Of a stretch of DNA of 33,152 nucleotides, positions 26,247 to 33,152 are shown piece after piece. The number at the start of each line of letters is the position of its first letter. Position 1 is the first letter of the stretch. Source of the stretch: Clostridia bacterium. GTDB taxonomy: Bacteria > Bacillota > Sulfobacillia > SLMV01. The DNA lies in NCBI GenBank assembly GCA_003552525.1, contig PUNF01000021.1:1-33152 (forward strand), given 5' to 3'. The notes beneath the pieces are model-generated. The model was not told the origin of the DNA. It searched no databases and worked only from the letters and a program-made list of their open reading frames with translations. Both the position numbers and the translations under genes were made by a program.

Positions 26247-27329
26247 TCAAGGCAACTCGCGAATCATCGATTTCTCTACGTAACGTGACATGAACAGGTA
26301 CAGCAGGGCACTGTAGCCGCGGACGGTAAAGCGCAATACGTCCCCAACCGCCGGGCGCTCTTCTGCCGATTCAACGTCGAGGATCAGGTGATCCGAGGAG
26401 GCGCCCAGGATGTGGATACCGGGATCCTCGGGCTGGAGACCGTCGGGTTCCACATCCGCCCGCCCGACCCCGACGATGGCCCGGAGACGATCCCCGTGAT
26501 CCTCGAATTGCGGCGTCTGCCCGAAGGCGTCCTGGCCGGTCTCACCGAGCGGCATCGAAGGTTTCACCTTCACTTCCAGCACCTCTGCACATAACGTAAA
26601 GACATCCTGGTGCATTCCCGCGATCGGACGTCGATACATGCTCTCATTTCCCAAGAAAATGATCTCCCCAAGGCGCAGGTTGTTTACTTCTCCGGGCACC
26701 TCCCCGGCTTCCAGCATGCTCCAGTTGGCGGAATTCCCTCCCGATACCATCGGTATGCGACGGCCAAGGACACCCTGCAGCACCGAGCGCGCGCGGAGCA
26801 AACGCGCCATGTTCTCCTCGTCGGGAATGACGCCACCGTAACAAGCAAGGTTGGTCCCGACGCCCACGACGTCCAGGTGGGATAGGTTTTGCAGGGCATT
26901 GCCCATATCCTCGATCTCATCGGGCCACACGCCCTCGCGGAGGTCACCCACATCCACCATGATGACGACCCCGTGGCGCCCACCAAGATCTCCGGCGGCG
27001 CCATCGAGGGCCTTGAGGGTCTCGACTTCACTATTGAGGCTCAATTGGGCCAGTTCCACCGTCTCGCGGGCCCGGGAGGGCATGGGTAGCCGCAACAGCC
27101 CGCGCTGGACCCCGGGAGCATGTTGCGCGAGGCTTCTCAGGTTCGCCAGCCGCGAATCCGCCATGCTGCGAAAGCCGGCGGCGTGAAGGCACCGCACCAG
27201 CTCCGGATGTGCAGAGACCACCTTCGTAACCGCCGTCGGCTCTATCTCCCGACGCCTGCACTCGCGCAGGATGTAGCGCGCATTGGTGTCCAGGCGCTTC
27301 AGGTTGACCTCTACCGCTGGATACTGCAA
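26247..27329 (-). CDS. orr: Ornithine racemase (alanine racemase N-terminal fold, PLP-dependent)
   Basis: PAVEVNLKRLDTNARYILRECRRREIEPTAVTKVVSAHPELVRCLHAAGFRSMADSRLANL; GGNSANWSMLEAGEVPGEVNNLRLGEIIFLG; operon context. Confidence 0.88.
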   Translation of the reverse strand: MQYPAVEVNLKRLDTNARYILRECRRREIEPTAVTKVVSAHPELVRCLHAAGFRSMADSRLANLRSLAQHAPGVQRGLLRLPMPSRARETVELAQLSLNSEVETLKALDGAAGDLGGRHGVVIMVDVGDLREGVWPDEIEDMGNALQNLSHLDVVGVGTNLACYGGVIPDEENMARLLRARSVLQGVLGRRIPMVSGGNSANWSMLEAGEVPGEVNNLRLGEIIFLGNESMYRRPIAGMHQDVFTLCAEVLEVKVKPSMPLGETGQDAFGQTPQFEDHGDRLRAIVGVGRADVEPDGLQPEDPGIHILGASSDHLILDVESAEERPAVGDVLRFTVRGYSALLYLFMSRYVEKSMIRELP

Positions 27330-28696
27330 AGCGACTCCTCCTCCATTCCGAGGGATGCCATTAGTAGCCGGGCCGCAGCATCCCCGTTGACAAGGGACAA
27401 CATCCCCGCGGCCGCCATGATGTAATCGTGATCCACCATGACCTCGGCCGATCGGGGATAGAGGGCCGCCGGCACCGGGCGTGATAATGCTTCCCGCAGG
27501 ATCTCGAGACCCCCCGGGAGGCGCGTCAGGGCGCCACCGGTTCCGATCACCAGGCGAACCTCGGTGAGATCCTTGCCCTCCGCCACCGTCATCCTTCCTG
27601 ATGGTCCGAACAGATGCCGGGTACGTCCGGCGTGACGCCCCAATGCAACACTCACGGCCTCGCGGGTGAGCCTTTGCACCAGGGCTCGTTCCTTCTCCGT
27701 CTCGGGCACCGGACCAAGTGTCTCCAGCACCGCGGCCACAGAGAAACCCAGATCATCCTCGAGCGCTTCCTCGCCAATCCCCGAGACCAAATTGAACACG
27801 TTGACGTAAACGCCCAGGTCACCCTCTACCGTGCGCTTGGCGAAGGGTTCGGGGGCGACCAGGATGCGAGCGATCTCCTCGGACCCCTCTGTAACAGAGT
27901 GCACGTCGGTCGTCGCGCCCCCGACATCGATCGCGACCAGGTCCCCGACGCGCTCGTGAAAGCAACGCGCCGCCTGCATCACGGCACCGGGGACCGGCAT
28001 GATCTCCCCATCGATCAGTTCCCGGACCCGCCCCATCCCGGGCGCACGCACGATGTGTTCTTCGAATATGCGCTGAATGGCCCGACGGGTAGGCTCGATC
28101 TCCAGCTGGTCAATACGGGGATACACGTTGTCGACGACATGAACGCGGTTTCCGAGGATCTCCTCGACTTCTTTGCGGGCTGCGATATTGCCCGCGTAAA
28201 CGACCGGAGCCTCGAGCCCGAGTGAAGCCAGCTTCTGTGCATTGGCAATAACCGTTTCCCGTTCTCCGTAATCCACGCCCCCGGCAAGGAGCAGGATGCT
28301 GGGATTGATCTCTGCGACGGTGCGAAGATCCGCATCACTCATTTGCCCTGCAGTGACCTGCCGCACGACGGCCCCGGCCCCCAGGGCCGCCTCGTTGGCC
28401 GCTTTCACGGTCATGTCGTAGACCAGGCCGTGCACTGTCATCTGCAGTCCACCGGCCGCAGAGGAACACGCCAGAAAACGCTCCCATTCGACGGAGCGCA
28501 CCCCGAGGGTCTGCGCCAGTTCGTCCAGGGCCTGGCGAAGGCCCACCACCACGTCACCTTCCTCGACCGTGGTGGGGCCCGCCCCCTGCCCCAGGAGGTG
28601 GGCCGCCCCATCCTTTACCCCGGCAAAGGCGCTCACCACGGTGGTGGTACTCCCGATCTCGGCCACCAGGACCTCTACCGTGCGGGTGTCACTCAC
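27311..28696 (-). CDS. GlmL/MutL-family ATPase-like protein, probable aminomutase reactivating factor
   Basis: VLVAEIGSTTTVVSAFA; CSSAAGGLQMTVHGLVYDMTVKAANEAALGAGAVV; LLLAGGVDYGERETVIANAQKLA; VAIDVGGATTDVHSV. Confidence 0.88.
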   Translation of the reverse strand: MSDTRTVEVLVAEIGSTTTVVSAFAGVKDGAAHLLGQGAGPTTVEEGDVVVGLRQALDELAQTLGVRSVEWERFLACSSAAGGLQMTVHGLVYDMTVKAANEAALGAGAVVRQVTAGQMSDADLRTVAEINPSILLLAGGVDYGERETVIANAQKLASLGLEAPVVYAGNIAARKEVEEILGNRVHVVDNVYPRIDQLEIEPTRRAIQRIFEEHIVRAPGMGRVRELIDGEIMPVPGAVMQAARCFHERVGDLVAIDVGGATTDVHSVTEGSEEIARILVAPEPFAKRTVEGDLGVYVNVFNLVSGIGEEALEDDLGFSVAAVLETLGPVPETEKERALVQRLTREAVSVALGRHAGRTRHLFGPSGRMTVAEGKDLTEVRLVIGTGGALTRLPGGLEILREALSRPVPAALYPRSAEVMVDHDYIMAAAGMLSLVNGDAAARLLMASLGMEEESLCSIQR

Positions 28697-30890
28697 CGGC
28701 GGATCCTTCCTCGCGCGCTCTCACCAGCGCACTCGCCACGTCATGTCCCGTGGTACCCCGGCCGAAACCGGCATCCAGCCCGGCGCTGCGTGCCAGGTCA
28801 TCGGTCACCTGGGTACCGCCTGCGATCAGGGTGACCCGCTCCCGAATGCCCTTCTCGCGGGCCAGTTGTTCGAGGCGCTGCATGTTCTTTCGATGCACAT
28901 CCGCGTGGGTGATGATCGTGCTGATAAGTATGCCGGAGGCATTGGTCTCGATCGCGGCGTCGATGGCCTTGTCCACCGGCACGGAGGTGCCCAGGTAGAC
29001 GCATTCGATGCCGAACTTCTCGAGGCCACCGTGTTTAATATCGATGATCTCCCGCATGCCCACGGAATGCTCGTCTTCACCGACTGTGGCCGCCACGACG
29101 GTCATGGGCTCCTTCTTGACCGCTTCACGGATCTCGTCCTCGGAGAGGAGTTCCTCCTTTTCGGGAATCACCAGCTGCGACGTGTCGATGTCGAAATCGA
29201 CGCGCCCCTTGATTTCCACGTACGTACCCTCTGCGGGCTGCATCACCCCGGTGTGGATCACCTCGGCATCCATGAGCCCCAGTCGCTCTGCGATCTGCAG
29301 CGCGGCGTAGTAGGCGATCTCCTCGGCGGCCGGGAGCATCATGTGCATGGTGAGCCAGCCATCACCCAGCCATTCGACCTCGGGTTTGATGCGGTCGGAA
29401 TCGCGCAGCGAAGCATTCTCTTGCAGGCGCGCGTGCACATTATCCTCGGGATCCAACTCATCGATGTAAACGATCTTGTCCGGATCACACAGGGTACAGC
29501 CACCAATTTCCTGGCACGCGCGATCACCCTCGTCGACTTTCAGCGCATTGTACCCAAAGTGCTCGCACACGGGCGCGAGGTAATCGGAATCCCGCGGGAC
29601 GACGCTGTCGGCCGCGATCCCGCCCTCGGGATCACGGGCAATGCCGTCACCATTTCGCTCGGGGTAGTACCCGGAGTCGACGAAGTAACCGCGCGCAACG
29701 GCCTCGAAGTACCCGCCGACCTCGAGAATCTCCTCGAGGAAGAGCACCGCGCGTTCGATGATCTCCCGCTTCTTGTCCGCGAGGGGTCCGTCCTTTTTCA
29801 GCTCCACCATATCGAGGATACCGTCCATGCCGAGCAGGGCCTGCTTGGCGGTGTCCACGGCAGCCACGTTGAAATGATGCCAGGGGACGTTCCGGCCCTC
29901 GTCCGGTGTGATGGTGCTTTGCACATCCACCGAGGTCAACCGGGATATCAGCAGATTGAGCACGTGGGTAACCGTCGCCTCGCGGGTATCGGACTCGATG
30001 TAGCGCGTATTCATCTGCGCACGCATCTGGCAATCGGCAAAAAGCTCCCGCAGGGCCACCGCATACGGCAGATCCATGGTGATCGCCGGCGCGGGCGGGG
30101 CTGTCGGCGGAACGGTGGAAAGCCCGATCAGGTCCTTGGGCATCCCCACTTCCTCCGAGTACTGGGTGTTGATGGCATGCTGGACGAGTAGCTCGGGCAT
30201 GACCTTCCAGGCCTCGCGCGCAGTGGCGTTCGCATTGTGGGCGCCATCGATTTGCAGGATTTGTGCCCAGGTCATGAGTTTCTTTGCCACGGCGGCATCG
30301 ACGAAGGAACGGATCATGTTCACGTTCCGGTAGAGGACGTTGTACTGGGGATCCTGGTGGGCCCCGTTTACTCCCTCCTCGGCGAACAACACGCCGATCT
30401 CGGGACCGGCCACCCCGCTGACATACGAGTGGAAGTTCAGCGGGCGGCCCACTTCGTCCTCGATGAAGTCCAATGCCTTGCGGGTCGCGCGGATCTGCTT
30501 GCGCGTGATGGGGATGCCACCGACACCCTCGGGCGTGCCCTCGATCAGGCCATCGAAGTGGCTCTGCCCCGCCGTGCGAATGACCATGAGGTGATCTGCA
30601 CCGTGCCAGGCCGCCATTCGCATCCGACGGAGGTCATCCTCGAACCGACCCGAGGCAATCTCGGTCGTGATCACGCACTCGGGCTGCGGATCAATACCAT
30701 CGAAGCTACGCGAGGCGGCGGGAAGCGGGATACCCTCCTCCTGCGGTTCAGCGATCTGCCGATAGGTAAACGGGCCGACCCGGGTCTCTTCGAGGGGGGT
30801 ACGCCACGTCCATCCGCGGCGTCGCGGACGATAATCTTCGAGGTCTGCCAATACGGTGTCGATGTCCAGCCTGCCGTCTTCCCTTAGCAT
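28689..30890 (-). CDS. oraE: D-ornithine 4,5-aminomutase, E (large, B12/PLP) subunit
   Basis: B12-binding VGEDEHSVGMREIIDIKHGGLEKFGIECVYLGTSVP (DxHxxG); large TIM-barrel domain; adjacent OraS/GlmL-like/Orr. Confidence 0.9.
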   Translation of the reverse strand: MLREDGRLDIDTVLADLEDYRPRRRGWTWRTPLEETRVGPFTYRQIAEPQEEGIPLPAASRSFDGIDPQPECVITTEIASGRFEDDLRRMRMAAWHGADHLMVIRTAGQSHFDGLIEGTPEGVGGIPITRKQIRATRKALDFIEDEVGRPLNFHSYVSGVAGPEIGVLFAEEGVNGAHQDPQYNVLYRNVNMIRSFVDAAVAKKLMTWAQILQIDGAHNANATAREAWKVMPELLVQHAINTQYSEEVGMPKDLIGLSTVPPTAPPAPAITMDLPYAVALRELFADCQMRAQMNTRYIESDTREATVTHVLNLLISRLTSVDVQSTITPDEGRNVPWHHFNVAAVDTAKQALLGMDGILDMVELKKDGPLADKKREIIERAVLFLEEILEVGGYFEAVARGYFVDSGYYPERNGDGIARDPEGGIAADSVVPRDSDYLAPVCEHFGYNALKVDEGDRACQEIGGCTLCDPDKIVYIDELDPEDNVHARLQENASLRDSDRIKPEVEWLGDGWLTMHMMLPAAEEIAYYAALQIAERLGLMDAEVIHTGVMQPAEGTYVEIKGRVDFDIDTSQLVIPEKEELLSEDEIREAVKKEPMTVVAATVGEDEHSVGMREIIDIKHGGLEKFGIECVYLGTSVPVDKAIDAAIETNASGILISTIITHADVHRKNMQRLEQLAREKGIRERVTLIAGGTQVTDDLARSAGLDAGFGRGTTGHDVASALVRAREEGSAGE

Positions 30891-31276
30891 CCCTTGCCAC
30901 CTCCACCGTCAAAATGCGCTTCCACCGCTTCCCAGCCACGCCCCTCCATGAGGGCCAGGCCGGTCTCTCGCACCGGGAGATCCAGGGCGCGGGATGCAAC
31001 CAGGACCACGTGCCCGGCTCCTTTGCCCAGCAATGCACGATCTTCCACGGCTTGCACCAGCCCGCGGGCTTCCTCGCCGGAGAATCCCATCCGCAACAGG
31101 ACAGAGCGCTCGATCGAGGGCGACGTGTGCCCGCGGGCCAGGTCCACCAGGGGCTTTACGACGTCTTCTGAGAGTTTCCAAAACCGCTGCGTCAGTTGCT
31201 CGTCATCCAGCGCGTCCAGGTGCTGGCGGCGCTGGGCGAAATCGTCGGAACGCTCCGTGAGTGCCTTACGCTCCAT
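30884..31276 (-). CDS. oraS: D-ornithine 4,5-aminomutase, S (small) subunit
   Basis: 130-aa ORF between ortB and oraE; RSDDFAQRRQHLDALDDEQLTQRFWKLSEDVVKPLVDLARGHTSPSIERSVLLRMGF. Confidence 0.87.
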   Translation of the reverse strand: MERKALTERSDDFAQRRQHLDALDDEQLTQRFWKLSEDVVKPLVDLARGHTSPSIERSVLLRMGFSGEEARGLVQAVEDRALLGKGAGHVVLVASRALDLPVRETGLALMEGRGWEAVEAHFDGGGGKGC

Positions 31277-32715
31277 TACGCATCACTCCCCATCTCATAC
31301 CGAATCCCCAGGGATTCCAGTGTCCCCGTTACGAAGGTTTCATCCCGGGCGGTCTCTTCCGCCAGGAAACGGATTTCCCGTGGTCCGAGCACGTCCATAT
31401 CCGCGAACGCGACGGCATTTCGAATCAGCGACGTGCGCATGCGATCGAGGGAATGCTCCCGGGCCCGAACCTGTTCCACTTCCTCGGGGATGACGATAGA
31501 CGCGCCCGGCACACTGTCCGCGGGATCCCCCGTGCGCACTGCCACGCCGTTTTCGCGGGCGAAGGTCAGCTGGGCGGTCGGGTGTTTCCCGGCCCCCGTG
31601 TACTCGCTTTCTTGCACCACGATGACAGCCTCCCGTGGCAGCTCCGCGGCGAGCGGCAATGCGGCCGCGAGGGCGGTGTTCCCGGCGGGTCCCCGTTCCA
31701 GTCCGTCGAGCACGGACAGGAGCTCCGTCGCGTAGAATACTTCGCCCTGGTGCACCAGGACATAGCGCTGCATATAACGAAGCGGTCGCGCTGCATTCCG
31801 CGGTACGTCGGCACGATCCGGCCAGGTGGCGAAGGGGATGCCGAAGCCCGTGTGACCGGTGGTGAAGGATTTCCGGTTGAAATCGGCATCGCCGGCCATG
31901 TGCAGCCCACTGATGTCCACGCTGGCCGCGATGATCTGCGTATCCTGGCAGCCGGCCTGCATCAGGCCCCGCGTGGTGCCGGTGATATTGCCACCACCCG
32001 CGTGGGTCACCACCACCGCATCCGGATCCCGATCGTATTTCTCGCGGACGCCTTCGGCGATCTCGTAGCCGAGGGTCTCGATGCCTGCGATCCCGTAGGG
32101 CGTGTACAGCGAGGCATTGAAGTAGCCAGTATCCTCCAGCAATAGCAGCATATAGTAGAAGAGCTCGGGGCCGACGGTCATCTGGTGGACCTCCGCACCA
32201 TAGGCCTCGCACTTTCGCCCCTTCTCCACGATCTCGGGCTGGCCGATCATGCGGCTGTCGAAGACCTCCTGCACGATGATGCAGTCGAGGCCGCGCATCG
32301 CGGCCTGGGAAGCGAGGGCCGCACCGTAATTCCCGCTCGTGGCGGCGATGACTCCCCGGTATCCCTGCTCCTTTGCCCGTTGCACGCTCAGCGCGGCACG
32401 GCGCGCCTTGAAGCTCCCCGACGGATTTGCCGCTTCGTCCTTTAGCAGGATGCGCGCCCCCATGCCCGACGGTGCGAAAGAACGCACCAGGGCGGTGAGG
32501 TTTCGCAACTCCACCAGCGGCGTGTCCCCCACCCCCAGGTCCCGCTGTATGGTCCGCGTTTCCTCGAGAGAATACCCGACCTCGCGCATCATGGCCTCGT
32601 AATCGAAGGCCATGTCGCCCCGGGCAAAGCGCGAATAGTCCAGGCCCAGGGCCTCCTTGATGATGTCCTCGCGCCGCTGCATCACCGATTGATAGTCACG
32701 TGCGCGTCCCATCAT
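31276..32715 (-). CDS. ortB: 2-amino-4-oxopentanoate thiolase PLP subunit
   Basis: Fold-type II PLP enzyme: DEAANPSGSFKARRAALSVQRAKEQGYRGVIAATSGNYGAALASQAAMRG; adjacent OrtA. Confidence 0.88.
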   Translation of the reverse strand: MMGRARDYQSVMQRREDIIKEALGLDYSRFARGDMAFDYEAMMREVGYSLEETRTIQRDLGVGDTPLVELRNLTALVRSFAPSGMGARILLKDEAANPSGSFKARRAALSVQRAKEQGYRGVIAATSGNYGAALASQAAMRGLDCIIVQEVFDSRMIGQPEIVEKGRKCEAYGAEVHQMTVGPELFYYMLLLLEDTGYFNASLYTPYGIAGIETLGYEIAEGVREKYDRDPDAVVVTHAGGGNITGTTRGLMQAGCQDTQIIAASVDISGLHMAGDADFNRKSFTTGHTGFGIPFATWPDRADVPRNAARPLRYMQRYVLVHQGEVFYATELLSVLDGLERGPAGNTALAAALPLAAELPREAVIVVQESEYTGAGKHPTAQLTFARENGVAVRTGDPADSVPGASIVIPEEVEQVRAREHSLDRMRTSLIRNAVAFADMDVLGPREIRFLAEETARDETFVTGTLESLGIRYEMGSDA

Positions 32716-33023
32716 CCACCCTCCCCTCGGACCCGGGCACGGGCTTGCAGCCCCGCCCGCGTCAGCTCGGGCACGGGCGCCCCGAAATCGTGGGAATAGG
32801 TGGGCAGTACCGCCACGAGCGTTCCCGCGAGGCGGCGACCGATGGTGCTCTCCACTTCCAATGGTTCACCGACGACAGCATCGTGCACGGCGAATCCCTT
32901 CATCCGCGCGATCATGGGCAACGCAGCGGTATCCTCGGGGACCCCGGGCGCGCGAGAGCCCGCCTCCAGGATCACCCGTTCAATTTGCACCCAATCTCCG
33001 CTGACACATTCCTTGCGATCCAT
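32712..33023 (-). CDS. ortA: 2-amino-4-oxopentanoate thiolase small subunit
   Basis: 103-aa ORF overlapping ortB by 4 bp; operon position and size match OrtA. Confidence 0.8.
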   Translation of the reverse strand: MDRKECVSGDWVQIERVILEAGSRAPGVPEDTAALPMIARMKGFAVHDAVVGEPLEVESTIGRRLAGTLVAVLPTYSHDFGAPVPELTRAGLQARARVRGEGG

Positions 33024-33029
33024 CCGCTC

Positions 33030-33152
33030 TCACTCCCAGTATCCGGGTGCTCCGGGCTCCCGGAGTAGTTCCAGTATTCGACGCACATCCCCCGAGAGGT
33101 TGCGCGGTACCGGCAACTCGGCCATGGTCACTAAGCCCGCCGGTGCAGCGAG
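33030..33152 (-). CDS. ord: C-terminal fragment of 2,4-diaminopentanoate dehydrogenase (truncated by window edge)
   Basis: Own translation of the edge: LAAPAGLVTMAELPVPRNLSGDVRRILELLREPGAPGYWE*; resembles dehydrogenase C-terminus (GL.TM..LP) and fits operon order. Confidence 0.6.
   Translation of the reverse strand, partial: LAAPAGLVTMAELPVPRNLSGDVRRILELLREPGAPGYWE

Noticed and set aside
28569-30191. 540-aa plus-strand ORF opposite oraE
   Set aside because: Antisense shadow of a confidently identified gene; high GC produces long spurious ORFs; no recognisable domain.
1-33152. CRISPR arrays, transposases, phage genes, tRNA/rRNA
   Set aside because: No regularly spaced repeats, transposase-like ORFs or cloverleaf/rRNA signatures recognised by eye; a formal scan was not possible.

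Overview
This 33 kb window is from a GC-rich, probably anaerobic bacterium. Firmicutes-like lineage is my guess; there is no 16S. Left third: peptide-type ABC transporter genes (two substrate-binding lipoproteins, DppB/DppC permeases), signal peptidase I, an M20 amidohydrolase, a sodium-pump decarboxylase beta subunit (OadB-like) and a MATE exporter. Middle: a formate dehydrogenase (FDH) region with mobA, fdhD, a 1356-aa cytosolic fusion FDH (2Fe-2S + GltD-like NAD(P)H module + ferredoxin + molybdopterin domain), and a divergent operon fdhE - Tat-exported fdhA - fdhB - rnfC - rnfD, followed by tatA/tatC. Right: a pair of mutually homologous small membrane proteins behind a striking palindromic promoter, then the oxidative ornithine degradation operon (orr, GlmL-like, oraE, oraS, ortB, ortA, ord fragment). 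Strongest second-look items: (1) an exported FDH with no cytochrome b subunit, co-directional with only RnfC and RnfD, a candidate minimal Rnf-linked formate oxidoreductase; (2) a ykkC subtype-2 (ppGpp/PRPP-class) riboswitch with promoter and terminator ahead of the peptide transporter; (3) a yybP-ykoY (Mn2+) riboswitch ahead of an orphan oadB; (4) a 17-bp perfect palindrome centred on a predicted -10 box in front of an undescribed membrane-protein pair. No CRISPR array, rRNA, tRNA or mobile element was recognised. All calls are from reading the sequence; no database searches were run.
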